Below, one piece after another: positions 16,856-26,729 of a stretch of DNA of 64,000 bases. The stretch covers positions 9,306 through 73,305 of the forward strand of contig CAVUCH010000006.1 in the NCBI GenBank assembly GCA_963739995.1, given 5' to 3'. The notes under the pieces are model-generated. The model had not been told where the DNA came from and did no database searches. It saw only the letters and a program-made list of their open reading frames with translations. Source of the DNA: CAVUCH01 sp963739995. GTDB lineage: Bacteria > Acidobacteriota > Vicinamibacteria > Vicinamibacterales > JAENWD01. The first letter of the stretch is position 1. The number at the start of each line of letters is the position of its first letter. The position numbers were made by a program, and so were the translations under genes.

Positions 16856-18231
16856 TGTCCATGCTCCCGGTGATCGACAAGTTCACGGGCGAGCGCATCG
16901 CGGAAGTGCCGATTGCCTCGTCTGACGACGTGGACCTCGCCGTCCGTGACGCCGAGCGTGCGTTTCCGGCGTGGAGCGAGACGCCGGCCCACGAGCGGTC
17001 GCGCGTGCTGCGCCGCGCGTCTGAACTGATCGATGCCCGGCGCGAGGCGCTCGCGACGACGATTGCCCGCGAGGCCGGAAAGGCATGGAAGCATGCCGTC
17101 GGGGAGATCGCCCGCAGCGTCGAGACCTTCGCCTTCGCCGCCGAAGAAACGAAACGCATCCATGGCGAGACCATACCCATGGATGCGTCTCCTTCAGGCG
17201 AGGGACGCGTCGGGTTCTACCTGCGGATGCCGATGGGCGTCATTGCGGCAATCACCCCCTTCAACTTCCCCCTCAATCTCGTCGCCCACAAGGTCGCTCC
17301 GGCGTTGGCGGCCGGCAATGCGCTCGTGCTCAAGCCGGCGGAGGAAACACCGCTCACCGCGGTTGCGCTCGCGGAAATCCTGGCTGACGCGGGACTGCCG
17401 GACGGCGTGCTGCGGCTCGTGCACGGCGAGGGCCCGACGACTGGAGAGGCGCTCGTTCGGCATCCGGTGCCAGCGAAGATTTCGTTCACCGGCAGTCCGC
17501 CCGTGGGGCGGCTGATCACGAGTCTGGCTGGACTCAAGCGGGTCACGCTCGAACTCGGCAACAACTCGGGCACCATCGTGGAGCCCGACGCGGATCTGGT
17601 GCGTGCGATCCCGCGGTGCGTCATGTCGTCGTTCGCCAACGCCGGGCAGGTGTGTCTCAGCCTGCAACGGTTGTACGTGCACGAAACAATCGCAGAGCCA
17701 TTCATCCGTGAGTTCGTGCGGCAGACGGAGGCGTTGAAGGTCGGCAACCCGCTCGATCGCGATTGCGACGTGGGTCCGTTGATCTCGGACGACGCGGCCG
17801 ACCGCGCTGAACGGTGGATCCGGGAAGCCGAAGCGGAAGGCGCGCGCATCGTGACCGGCGGCCGCCGCGAGGGCCGCGTGATCTGGCCCACCGTCCTCAC
17901 CGACACGCGACCCGAGATGAAGGTGATGTGCCAGGAGGCGTTCGCGCCACTGGTCTCGATCGTCATCTACCGCGACTTCGACGAAGCGCTGCGCCTCGTG
18001 GGCGATTCTCCATATGGCCTGCAGGCAGGCGTCTACACCCGCGATCTGCACAAGGCGTTCGCCGCCGTGCGCCGCCTCGACGTGGGCGGCGTGATGGTGA
18101 ACGATACGTCGATTTTCCGCGTAGACCACATGCCCTACGGCGGCAACCGGATGAGCGGCATCGGGCGCGAAGGCGTGCGGTTCGCGATCGAGGAGATGAC
18201 GAACATCCGGATGGTGGTGATCAAGCCGTAG
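16855..18231 (+). CDS. aldehyde dehydrogenase family protein
   Basis: Protein of 458 residues. Catalytic residues N137 (FNFPLN), E233 (LELGNN) and C267 (NAGQVCLS) are all present, as is the FTGS cofactor loop. The Q-V-C-x-S-x-Q-R context resembles non-phosphorylating glyceraldehyde-3-phosphate or lactaldehyde dehydrogenases; substrate not certain. GGGGAGG ends four bases before the ATG. It overlaps ubiX by one base, completing the operon. Confidence 0.92.
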   Translation: MSMLPVIDKFTGERIAEVPIASSDDVDLAVRDAERAFPAWSETPAHERSRVLRRASELIDARREALATTIAREAGKAWKHAVGEIARSVETFAFAAEETKRIHGETIPMDASPSGEGRVGFYLRMPMGVIAAITPFNFPLNLVAHKVAPALAAGNALVLKPAEETPLTAVALAEILADAGLPDGVLRLVHGEGPTTGEALVRHPVPAKISFTGSPPVGRLITSLAGLKRVTLELGNNSGTIVEPDADLVRAIPRCVMSSFANAGQVCLSLQRLYVHETIAEPFIREFVRQTEALKVGNPLDRDCDVGPLISDDAADRAERWIREAEAEGARIVTGGRREGRVIWPTVLTDTRPEMKVMCQEAFAPLVSIVIYRDFDEALRLVGDSPYGLQAGVYTRDLHKAFAAVRRLDVGGVMVNDTSIFRVDHMPYGGNRMSGIGREGVRFAIEEMTNIRMVVIKP

Positions 18232-18258
18232 CACCGCACCGGTGACTGGAGGTCCTCG

Positions 18259-19251
18259 ATGTCGCGCCTGTTCGGCCTCGCCCTGGCCGTGGCCCTGCTC
18301 GTGTCTGGTCCAGCGGCGGGTGTCAGTTCGGCTCAGGCCGCTCGCGCCTCACACGTCAAGGTCACCGTCCTCTCCACCATGCTCGTCGGCAGCGTGAACG
18401 CTGGCGTCGGCGAATGGGGCTTTGCGGCCGTCCTCGAGGTGGACGGCCGGCGCCTGCTCGTCGACACCGGCGCGCGGGCCGAGACGGTGCTGAAGAATGC
18501 CACCGAGCTGAAGGTGGACCTCGCCTCCATCACCGACCTCGTGATCACGCACAACCATGGCGACCACACCGGCGGCCTGCTGGTGCTGCGTCGCGAGCTG
18601 GCCAGGCAGAACCCGCAGGCCCTCTCACGTGCGCACGTGCCGAAGGGCGTCTTCTACCCGCGGCCCGGCGCCAACGGTCGCGAAGGCAACGGCTTGTTGC
18701 CACTCAAGGTGCAGTACGAGGCCATCGGTGGCGTGTTCATCGAGCACGCCGGCCCGATCGTCCTGATGCCCGGTGTGACGATGCTGGGTCCCGTGCCGCG
18801 GGTGCACCCGGAACGGAACTGGGGTGGCCCGCCGGGAGGACCTGCCGGTCGCGTACAGACGCCTGACGGCACCGTCGAGGACACTGTGCCCGAGGACACC
18901 TCGGTCGTCGTCGACACCGCGGACGGGCTGGTGCTCATCAGCGGGTGCGGGCACGCCGGCATCATCAACTCGATGGAGTACGCGCGCACGACGGTGCGGG
19001 CCGCACCGGTCGTCGCGGCGATCGGCGGGTTTCACCTGTTCGCCGCCACCGACGAGACCCTGGCGTGGACAGCCGGCAAGATGAAGGCGCTGGGCGTGCA
19101 GCACCTCCTTGGCGCGCACTGCACGGGCATCGAAGCCGTGTATCGGCTGCGGCAGCTTGTCGGGCTCACGCGCGCGACCGCAGCGGTGGCAGGCGTGGGC
19201 GCCAGCTACACTCACGGCACGGGCATCGACCCGACAGCCCTGGCCCGCTGA
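18259..19251 (+). CDS. exported metallo-beta-lactamase-fold hydrolase
   Basis: Protein of 330 residues with a Sec signal peptide (residues 1-28, cut near SAQA-A). The metal site H-x-H-x-D-H is at 98-103, followed by an HTGG loop. A later GCGHAGI and GGFHLF pattern matches the family related to MptA-like and 'dihydropterin ribofuranosylaminobenzene phosphate synthase'-like proteins. Being exported, it is more likely a periplasmic phosphodiesterase or ester hydrolase. It follows the ALDH gene by 27 bp. Confidence 0.82.
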   Translation: MSRLFGLALAVALLVSGPAAGVSSAQAARASHVKVTVLSTMLVGSVNAGVGEWGFAAVLEVDGRRLLVDTGARAETVLKNATELKVDLASITDLVITHNHGDHTGGLLVLRRELARQNPQALSRAHVPKGVFYPRPGANGREGNGLLPLKVQYEAIGGVFIEHAGPIVLMPGVTMLGPVPRVHPERNWGGPPGGPAGRVQTPDGTVEDTVPEDTSVVVDTADGLVLISGCGHAGIINSMEYARTTVRAAPVVAAIGGFHLFAATDETLAWTAGKMKALGVQHLLGAHCTGIEAVYRLRQLVGLTRATAAVAGVGASYTHGTGIDPTALAR

Positions 19252-19306
19252 CGTCGTAGCATCAGCAGGGCGGGGGCGCCGGGCCCCGCGATGATGACGC
19301 GTCTGT

Positions 19307-19795
19307 ATGACTGACCATGTCAAGAACTACATCACCCCCGCCGGGTACCGGCGACTGCAGGAGGAGCTCGCACGCCTGTGGAAGGTGGAGCGGCCGCCGG
19401 TCGTCACGACCGTGGCCTGGGCCGCCGGCAACGGCGACCGCTCGGAGAATGCCGACTACATCTTCGGTAAGAAGAAGCTGCGCGAGATCGACCGGCGCAT
19501 CCGCTACCTGTCGAAGAGCCTCGACCGGGCCGTGGTGGTGGACAACTCGGGCAAGGCACTCGAGCAGGTCCGTTTCGGCGCGAACGTGACCATCCTCGAT
19601 GAAACCGGCGACGCGCGCGAGGTCACCATCGTAGGTGTAGACGAACTCGACAATTCCGATGCGCGCGTGTCCTGGCGCTCTCCGTTGGCCAGGGCGCTGC
19701 TGACGGCAAAGGTCGGAGACACGGTGACGGTTTGCGCGCCACGCGGGCCGGCGCGCATCGAGATCGTCGCAATCCGGTACGACGACCTGCGCTGA
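19307..19795 (+). CDS. greB: transcription elongation factor GreB
   Basis: Protein of 162 residues. The N-terminal coiled coil carries the acidic tip (GDRSENADY) that enters the RNA polymerase secondary channel, and the C-terminal FKBP-like domain ends in a typical GreA/GreB strand. The Y-I-T-P-x-G-Y-x-R-L start and the FGKKKLREIDRRIRYL helix are GreB-type rather than GreA-type. It stimulates transcript cleavage in backtracked RNA polymerase. Confidence 0.93.
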   Translation: MTDHVKNYITPAGYRRLQEELARLWKVERPPVVTTVAWAAGNGDRSENADYIFGKKKLREIDRRIRYLSKSLDRAVVVDNSGKALEQVRFGANVTILDETGDAREVTIVGVDELDNSDARVSWRSPLARALLTAKVGDTVTVCAPRGPARIEIVAIRYDDLR

Positions 19796-19804
19796 GCAGG
19801 CGCG

Positions 19805-19993
19805 TCAGTACCACCACCGCGTGGTCAGCCGTTCGGCGCCCATCCAGACGGCGACGAGCGCCAGCAGTACGATAATTGCCGTGATTTCCGGCCAGCGATA
19901 GCCAGAATACAGTCCCACGGCGAGCACGAGCAGGCTCACGACCAGCCATATCGGGATGAACAGCAGGCGTCGCCGCTGGGTGGTATCGGCCAT
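19805..19993 (-). CDS. small two-helix membrane protein
   Basis: Protein of 62 residues with a basic N-terminus (TTQRRR) and two hydrophobic helices separated by a YSGYRWPE loop. ATG start at 19993. It converges on greB with nine bases between stops. No function recognised. Confidence 0.55.
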   Translation of the reverse strand: MADTTQRRRLLFIPIWLVVSLLVLAVGLYSGYRWPEITAIIVLLALVAVWMGAERLTTRWWY

Positions 19994-20111
19994 GCTCCCG
20001 GGTCGAGCAACCAGGGTGCCACGTCGGCGCTACGGCGCCGAGCTCTCCCGGAACCTGTTCAGGTCGCCGCTCGTCTCCCGTGTGAACAGCAGCGTTCAGC
20101 AGCTCATCACA

Positions 20112-21077
20112 ATGCGCACCACCTCACCTGGCCTGCCGGTGCTTGCACTCGCTCTGTGCGTCATGCTGTGGGGCGGGCACACCGCACGTTCGGCGCAACC
20201 CGCCCCCCGCACCTCCGACCTGGACGCGTTCATGGCGCAGGTGCTCGCCAGGCGCGACGACAACTGGAGCAAGCTGCAGCAATACGTGCTCGACGAGCGC
20301 GAGCGTGTTCAGGTGGTCGGCCCCGCGGGCGCTCGGCTGTATGCCCTCGATCGCGAGTACACGTGGTACATCCGCGAGGGCGCCTTCGTGCGCAGCCCGG
20401 TGCGCTTCGACGGCGTCACGCTGAGCGAAGACGAGCGGCAGGCGTACGAGCGCCGGTGGATCGAACGCGAGCGGCAGCGCGATGCGCGGCGCTCCGCGCG
20501 AGCGCCCTCTACTCCTCCAGCCGAGCCAGCGGCCGCCGAACCGCCCGCGGACGTGGACGGTCTTCTGAAGCTGACGAGGGAGCCGCAATTCGTTTCCGCG
20601 GCCTACTTTCTGCGTTTCAAGTTCGAGCCGGGCCGGTACGCCCTGGCAGGACGCGAGCCGTTCGAGGGACGCACAGTGCTTCGGATCGAGTACTACCCTG
20701 AGCGCCTGTATGCCGACGATGAACCCAGCCGCGAGGGTGGCCGTCCGGAGCCCAAGGATGATGGCGTGGGTGCACGAATCGACCGCCAGATGAACAAGGT
20801 GGCGCTCATCACGTTGTGGGTCGAGCCCGGCGCGCATCAGATCGTCAAGTACACCTTCGACAACGTGGGATTCGACTTCCTGCCGGGCCGCTCACTCGTG
20901 CGCGTGGACAGCGTGCTCGCCTCGATGCAGATGGGAGAGCCGTTCCCCGGCGTCTGGCTGCCGCGCGCGATAGACGGCCGCGGCGCATTCACGCTTGCGA
21001 ACGGCACCTACACCATTCAGTACGACCTCGCATACCTCAACTACCGGCAGGCGGATGTGAAGGTGAAGCTTCGATGA
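20112..21077 (+). CDS. exported protein of unknown function
   Basis: Protein of 321 residues with a signal peptide (cleavage near TARSA-QP). A middle proline/alanine-rich linker (~135-155) separates a helical, charged N-terminal half from a C-terminal half made of predicted beta strands. That half ends in YTIQYDLAYLNYRQADVKVKL, with alternate hydrophobic residues. Its stop overlaps the start of the Omp85-like gene (ATGA), so the two are coupled. It looks like a periplasmic partner of that barrel, possibly a LolA-like or chaperone domain, but no family was recognised. Confidence 0.7.
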   Translation: MRTTSPGLPVLALALCVMLWGGHTARSAQPAPRTSDLDAFMAQVLARRDDNWSKLQQYVLDERERVQVVGPAGARLYALDREYTWYIREGAFVRSPVRFDGVTLSEDERQAYERRWIERERQRDARRSARAPSTPPAEPAAAEPPADVDGLLKLTREPQFVSAAYFLRFKFEPGRYALAGREPFEGRTVLRIEYYPERLYADDEPSREGGRPEPKDDGVGARIDRQMNKVALITLWVEPGAHQIVKYTFDNVGFDFLPGRSLVRVDSVLASMQMGEPFPGVWLPRAIDGRGAFTLANGTYTIQYDLAYLNYRQADVKVKLR

Positions 21078-22327
21078 GGTGTTCGGTCGCAGCGCTCGCG
21101 CTGTCGATCGTGGCGGCGTCGGCTGCGCACGCGCAGGAACCCGCTCCAGCCGAGACCATCGTCGACATCCGCGTGCACGGCAATCACACCACGCCCGATG
21201 CCGAGATCATCCGCATCGCGGGAATCTCGACCGGGACGCCATTCTCGCCCGCGCTCATCGCCGATGTCGAAGAGCGTCTCCAGCAGAGCGGCCGGTTCAG
21301 GAGCATCGAGATTCGCAAACGGTCCCAGTCCATCGAGGACGCGAGCGCCATCCTGCTGATCATCGTGGTGGAGGAGCACGCAGGCGTTTCGGACGAGAAC
21401 CCGAAACCGGGCGTGCTGCGACGACTCAAGGCGGGCACGATGTGGTTGCCGGTGCTCACGGCCGAGGACGGCTACGGCCTGACGTACGGCGCACGCGTCA
21501 GCCTGGTCGACGCGCTGGGTCGGCAGACGCGCTTGTCGGTGCCGCTGACATGGGGTGGCGAGCGGCGGGCCTCGGTAGAAGTGGAACGCCGTTTCGCTCA
21601 TGGGCTGCTCACGCGCATCACCGCGGATGCGGGGATCACGCGTCGTGAGCACCCCGCGCTCGACGCATCCGACCGCCGCACCGGGGCGGGCGTGCGCGCG
21701 GAGCGCGCACTGTCATCGTGGTTCCGGCTCGGGGCCCATGCGCGTCTCTCGGACGTGCGGTTCGGCGCCCTGGACGACCAGCTCCGAACCGTGGGTGCGG
21801 AGGCGACGCTCGACACGAGGCGCGATCCCGCGTTCCCGCGCAATGCCGTGTATGCATCAGCGACTGTCGAGCGCCTGTGGTTCGAGCACTCGGCCGACAC
21901 CCCGCGCGTGCTGGCCGACGTCCGCGGCTACGTCGGCCTCGTAAGGCAGGTGGTGTTCGTGGCACGGCTGCAGCAGGCGTGGTCCGCGGACGCCTTGCCG
22001 CCGTTCGAGCAGCCGCTGCTTGGCGGCACGGCGTCGCTGCGCGGCTTTCGCCTGGGCTACCGGATGGGCGATCGCCTCGTGGCGGGGTCCGCCGAGGTGC
22101 GGATGCCGATTACCTCACCCCTTCGGATCGCGCGCATCGGCGTCGCACTGTTTACCGACGCGGGCACGGTGTACGGCGCGGACGAGCGGCTGGCAGACAC
22201 GCGCTGGGACAGGAGCGTTGGTGCCGGATTCTTCATCAATGCCCCGGTCGTCTCGATGCGCCTCGACGTGGCCCACGGCCTCGATGCCGGCACGCGTGCA
22301 CACTTCACGCTCGGCCTTGCATTCTGA
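21074..22327 (+). CDS. Omp85-family (BamA/TamA-like) outer-membrane protein
   Basis: Protein of 417 residues: signal peptide 1-20, one POTRA-like domain (~27-92, beginning IVDIRVHGNHTTPD), then a beta barrel of about 300 residues. The barrel contains the conserved Omp85 segment LLGGTASLRGF, whose RGF/RGY loop reaches into the lumen. It ends in F, as outer-membrane barrels do. One POTRA is fewer than in BamA (5) or TamA (3), so it is a short Omp85 paralogue. Substrate unknown. Confidence 0.85.
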   Translation: MRCSVAALALSIVAASAAHAQEPAPAETIVDIRVHGNHTTPDAEIIRIAGISTGTPFSPALIADVEERLQQSGRFRSIEIRKRSQSIEDASAILLIIVVEEHAGVSDENPKPGVLRRLKAGTMWLPVLTAEDGYGLTYGARVSLVDALGRQTRLSVPLTWGGERRASVEVERRFAHGLLTRITADAGITRREHPALDASDRRTGAGVRAERALSSWFRLGAHARLSDVRFGALDDQLRTVGAEATLDTRRDPAFPRNAVYASATVERLWFEHSADTPRVLADVRGYVGLVRQVVFVARLQQAWSADALPPFEQPLLGGTASLRGFRLGYRMGDRLVAGSAEVRMPITSPLRIARIGVALFTDAGTVYGADERLADTRWDRSVGAGFFINAPVVSMRLDVAHGLDAGTRAHFTLGLAF

Positions 22328-22333
22328 GACACG

Positions 22334-22438
<105 letters not shown>

Positions 22439-22440
<2 letters not shown>

Positions 22441-24604
22441 AACGAGTCCCGCCCCCACCAAACCCGCGTTGTTCGAGCAGCGCTTTCACATCCGGATCGC
22501 GACTGCGGAACAGGCGATAGGCTTCGACTCGATCTATCGTATTGCCATTCGAGAGGATGTACTCGCGCAGTCGTTTCGCAACCGCCTTGTCCCATGGACC
22601 GCCCGCCTCGAGAAACGCCTTCCAGGTGTCCGCGTCCATCACCTCCGACCACAGATAGCTGTAGTACCCGGCCGAGTACGCATCACTCGCGAACAGGTGC
22701 GTGAACTGGGGCAGACGGTGTCGCATGGCGACCTCGCGCGGCATGCCGATGCGCGCCAGCGTGTCGCGCTCGAACGCACCCGCGTCGACCGTGCCGCCGG
22801 TGGCCGTGTGCAGGTCCATGTCGACGATCGCCGAGCCCAGGTACTCAACCGTCGTGTAGCCCTGGTTGAAGGTCTCGCTGCGCACGATCTTGTCGACGAG
22901 GGCCTGCGGCATGGGTTCCTTCGTCTGATAGTGCCGCGCGTAGCGATCCAGCACTTCGCGCGTCAGCAGCCAGTGCTCGTTCACCTGCGAGGGATACTCG
23001 ACGAAATCGCGGGGTGTCACGGCGAGGCCGGGGTACCGCACGTTCTGCAGCAGGACGTGCAGGGCATGCCCGAACTCGTGGAACAGCGTTTCCGCATCGT
23101 CGAGCGATATCAGCACCGGCTCGCCCGGCGCACCTTTCACGAAGTTGTTGTTGTTCGACGTGATCGCGGTGACCGGGCCGTCGAACGTGCTCTGCGTCCG
23201 GTATGCGGCCGCCCAGGCCCCCGAGCGCTTGCCCGTACGCGCAAAGTTGTCCAGATAGAACAGACCGCGGTGCGCCCCGGAGGGCGTGTCCGTCACCTCC
23301 CACACGCGCACATCCGGATGGAAGACCGGCACGCGGCCGGTGATCTCGCGAAACGCGATCTCGTATCGCTGCTCGGCTGCCCAGAGCGCCCCGGCGACGA
23401 TGTTCCCGAGCTCGAAGTAGGGCTTGACCTCGCTCTGCTGCAGGTCGTATTTCGCTTTGCGCACCCTGTCGGCGTAATAGAGGTAATCCCACGGCTCGAT
23501 GGTGATGGCGTGACCGTCGGCGGCGGCGATCGCCTGCATGTCGGCGACCTCTTCCTTCACCCGCGCCACCGCGGCGGGCCAGACCTGCATCATGAGCTCG
23601 CGGGCGCGCGCCGGGTCCTTCGCCATGGTGTCGGACATGCGCCAGTGTGCGTGAGTCGCGTACCCGAGCAGTGCGGCACGCTCCGTGCGGAGCTTCACTA
23701 CCCGGGCGATGATTGGCTTCGTGTCGTTCGTGTCGCCGTTGTCACCGCGCCGCTTGAAGCGGCTCCAGACCTGCTCCCGCAGATCGCGCCGGCTGGCATA
23801 CGTGAGGAACGGATCCACGCTGGAGCGCGTGTTCACGATCACCCATTTGCCGCCCAGCCCGCGTTCGGTTGCGGCCGCCTTCGCGGCCGCGACGAGCGAT
23901 TCCGACAGGCCCGCGAGATCAGCCTCGCTGTCGAGGACCGTCCACGTGTTCTCGTCTGCGAGCACCTTGGCGCTGAACTCCGAGAACAGACCGGCGAGCG
24001 CCTGATTGATCTCCCCGAGCTTCGCCTTCCCGGCGGCATCGAGCTTCGCCCCCCGGCGCACGAAGTTGTCGTACGCCAGGCTCGTGAGCCGCTGCTGGTC
24101 GGGAGCCAGCCCGGACGAAGCGGCCGACGCATGTAACGCTTCGACGCGCTTGAACAGCCGCTCGTCGAAGGCAATCGCGTCGCTGGCGGCCGCAAGCTTC
24201 GGCTGCCACTCGCGGTCGAGCGCCTGATACTGCGGTGAGTTCATGTTCGATGTCATGACCGAGAACAGCCGCACGAGACGGTCCCGTGTCTTTCCCGCGC
24301 GCTGCATGGCGGCAATCGTGTTCTCGAATGTGGGCGGCTCGGTGCTCCCCGCGATGGCCTCGATCTCGCGGTGTTCCTCTGCGAGTGCGGCCGCAAACGC
24401 GGTCGGGAAAAGCTCAGGCTTGACGATGTCCCACGGCGGGACTCCACCGAAGACGCCCGACCACTCCGCAAGCAACGGGTTGGGGGTACTCGGGGAAACA
24501 GCCTGCGGGGATGGCGCCGCGGCGGGCGCGACCTGCGCGCGGGCCGGCGCGATCGTGTGAGAGAGCGTGATCGCCGTGATGAGTACGGTGTAGAGCTGAC
24601 GCAT
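22439..24604 (-). CDS. M3-family zinc metallopeptidase (Dcp/oligopeptidase-like)
   Basis: Protein of 721 residues. Signal peptide (residues 1-23), long helical N-terminal region, and zinc site HEFGH at 509-513 followed by a downstream glutamate. A Y-P-S-Q-V-N-E-H-W segment is typical of peptidyl-dipeptidase Dcp relatives. The signal peptide suggests a periplasmic role in peptide breakdown. The last residues (GFGGGGTR) and stop codon run into the heptamer repeat, so the C-terminus may have been altered by repeat growth. Confidence 0.92.
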
Positions 24605-24637
24605 GATGGAACCTCGAACTCCGGCCGGCGCGCGGCC

Positions 24638-24763
24638 CTACCTCAAATCAACAATCTCGCTGTCCTTGGTCACGTCCAGATGGGCAGCTTGCGGCACCCT
24701 GCCGAGACCCGGCATCCGCATCATGTTGCCGGCCACGACAATCACGAATCCGGCGCCCGCGGC
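24638..24763 (-). pseudogene. fhs: remnant of formate-tetrahydrofolate ligase (C-terminus)
   Basis: About 41 codons ending in a stop read like the last segment of formate-THF ligase: a G-A-G-F-V-I-V-V-A-G stretch, then MMRMPGL, then a V-P-Q-A-A-x-x-x-D-V segment. The conserved upstream part (FTVTV-x-D-I/V-R-x-S) is missing; the sequence before 24763 does not match the enzyme. It is therefore a truncated fragment left by a deletion, between the M3 peptidase and ALDH genes. Confidence 0.65.
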
Positions 24764-25095
24764 GGGCGCGACATCGCCAGCGCCGCTTGCGAGGAAACAA
24801 GGAAGCAGGATGGCTGTCGCGATGGATCGGCTCAAGGGCAGCAGGGGTTGGCGGTGCTCGCCTCGCACCGCTCAGCTTGTCACCTAGCCTGGCTCCGGCG
24901 CAAGCTCCGCCGGCCCATGTGAAAGCGGGCCTGCTGTTCCAGAAAACCGACGGACGAGGGTTTCACGCGAGATGCGAGACAGCGGGGAGACTCCGGCGAT
25001 TGCCAGCGCCGACACTCGAGTGGCAGTCCCCGACTGCACTTGATACATTTGCGTGCTGTGCCGCGGGATACCTGTGCGGCAGGGATGAGGGTTTC
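24764..25095. other. intergenic region without recognised gene
   Basis: 332 bp between the fhs remnant and the ALDH start. A frame continuous with the ALDH gene is open across it, but its translation has no family likeness and no ribosome site. It probably contains the ALDH promoter; no convincing -35/-10 pair was found. Confidence 0.4.
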
Positions 25096-26637
25096 ATGGC
25101 CACGACTGTCACTACGCCATCGCTGCTCGCCAAGCTGCAGCTCGGGAACGTGAACAAGGGCGCCTCGGCGGGTTCGGACCGCTGGATCAGCGACCCGGAT
25201 GCACAGGAGCTGGTGTCGTACAACCCGGCGACGGGCGAGCCGATTGCGCGCGTGCTGCAGGCCTCGGCCGAGGCGTACGACCAGGTGGTCAGCGACGCCG
25301 TCATCGCGTTCCACTCCTGGCGGATGACGCCCGCACCGCGGCGGGGCGAGCTCGTGCGCGACCTGGGGAACGCGCTGCGCGAGATGAAGGAGCCGCTTGG
25401 CGACCTCGTGTCGCTGGAAATGGGGAAGATCCAGGCCGAGGGTCACGGTGAAGTGCAGGAGATGATCGACATCTGCGACTTTGCGACCGGTCTCTCGCGT
25501 CAGCTCTACGGTCTGACCATGGGGTCGGAGCGGCCCGGGCACCGGATGATGGAGCAGTGGCATCCCCTGGGTGTGGTCGGCGTCATCACGGCCTTCAACT
25601 TCCCGGTGGCGGTCTGGGCGTGGAACAGCGCCATCGCCGCGGTGTGTGGCGATCCCGTCCTATGGAAGCCTGCCGCACCCACGCCGCTCTGCGCCGTCGC
25701 GGTGCAGCACATCGCCAATCGGGTGATGGCAGACCACGGCGTCCGCGGCGTGTTCACGCTGGCCATTGGTGCAGGACGCACCGTGGGCGAGCAAATGCTG
25801 AACGACCGGCGGCTGCCGCTCATCTCGTTCACCGGTTCCACCCAGGTGGGCGAGCACGTCGCGGCCACCGTCGCAAAGCGGTTCGGACGCACGATTCTCG
25901 AGCTGGGCGGAAACAACGCGATCATCGTGACGGAGGACGCGGACCTCGATCTCGCGACGCGTGCGATCCTGTTCGGCGCCGTCGGCACGGCCGGCCAGCG
26001 CTGCACGTCGACCCGGCGCATCATCGCGCAGAAGACGATTGCCAACGACCTCGTGGAGCGCCTCGTGCGCGCGTACAAGCAGGTGCGGATCGGGGACCCG
26101 CTGGACCCGTCCACGCTGATGGGCCCGCTGGTCACCCCCGACGCGCTGACCGACATGTTCGCGGCCATCGACCAGATCAAGGCTGAGGGGGGCGAAATTG
26201 TCGTGGGTGGCGGCCGGCGCGCCGATCTCGGGCCGCAGTTCGTGGAGCCCACCATCGTCCGCATGCCCGCGCAGACCGGCATCGTGAAGGCGGAGACGTT
26301 CGCCCCGGTGCTGTACGTGATCGAGTACGACACATTCGAGGAAGCCCTGGCACTCCACAACGACGTTCCGCAAGGGCTGTCGAGCGCGATCTTCACGGAG
26401 AGCATGCGCAAGGCGGAGGAGTTCCTGTCGGCGAAGGGGTCGGACTGCGGCATCGCCAACGTGAACATCGGCACATCGGGCGCAGAGATCGGTGGAGCGT
26501 TCGGCGGCGAGAAGGAGACGGGCGGCGGCCGCGAGTCCGGCTCCGATTCATGGAAGACGTACATGCGGCGGCAGACCAACACGGTGAACTGGTCGACCGC
26601 CCTGCCGCTCGCGCAGGGGATCACGTTCGGGGAGTAG
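25096..26637 (+). CDS. aldehyde dehydrogenase, ALDH7/AmaB type
   Basis: Protein of 513 residues. N168 (FNFPV), E269 (LELGGNN) and C303 (GQRCTS) are the catalytic residues. The GQRCTSTRR context and the C-terminal SGSDSWK-x-YMRR segment match antiquitin/AmaB (alpha-aminoadipic semialdehyde, piperideine-6-carboxylate) dehydrogenases of lysine breakdown. ATG 25096 is used because the family N-terminus starts about there and a GAGG lies upstream. No other lysine catabolic gene is nearby. Confidence 0.92.
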   Translation: MATTVTTPSLLAKLQLGNVNKGASAGSDRWISDPDAQELVSYNPATGEPIARVLQASAEAYDQVVSDAVIAFHSWRMTPAPRRGELVRDLGNALREMKEPLGDLVSLEMGKIQAEGHGEVQEMIDICDFATGLSRQLYGLTMGSERPGHRMMEQWHPLGVVGVITAFNFPVAVWAWNSAIAAVCGDPVLWKPAAPTPLCAVAVQHIANRVMADHGVRGVFTLAIGAGRTVGEQMLNDRRLPLISFTGSTQVGEHVAATVAKRFGRTILELGGNNAIIVTEDADLDLATRAILFGAVGTAGQRCTSTRRIIAQKTIANDLVERLVRAYKQVRIGDPLDPSTLMGPLVTPDALTDMFAAIDQIKAEGGEIVVGGGRRADLGPQFVEPTIVRMPAQTGIVKAETFAPVLYVIEYDTFEEALALHNDVPQGLSSAIFTESMRKAEEFLSAKGSDCGIANVNIGTSGAEIGGAFGGEKETGGGRESGSDSWKTYMRRQTNTVNWSTALPLAQGITFGE

Positions 26638-26717
26638 CGTGCGGCCGTCGGCATTGACCGCGGGCACGGGTACAAGGGTGTAAACCTTGGCGCTCTTCGT
26701 GTCCGTCGTGCCGTGGC

Positions 26718-26723
26718 TACAAT
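26718..26723 (+). promoter_or_regulatory. -10 element next to a start codon (possible leaderless mRNA)
   Basis: TACAAT ends seven bases before the GTG of the Nudix gene, so transcription would begin at or next to the start codon. No ribosome site fits in between. A -35 match is weak. Confidence 0.4.
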
Positions 26724-26729
26724 GGTCCC

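Noticed and set aside
24787..25095. N-terminal extension of the ALDH7-type enzyme
   Set aside because: In-frame but low-complexity, without ribosome site or homology to the family; ATG 25096 is preferred.
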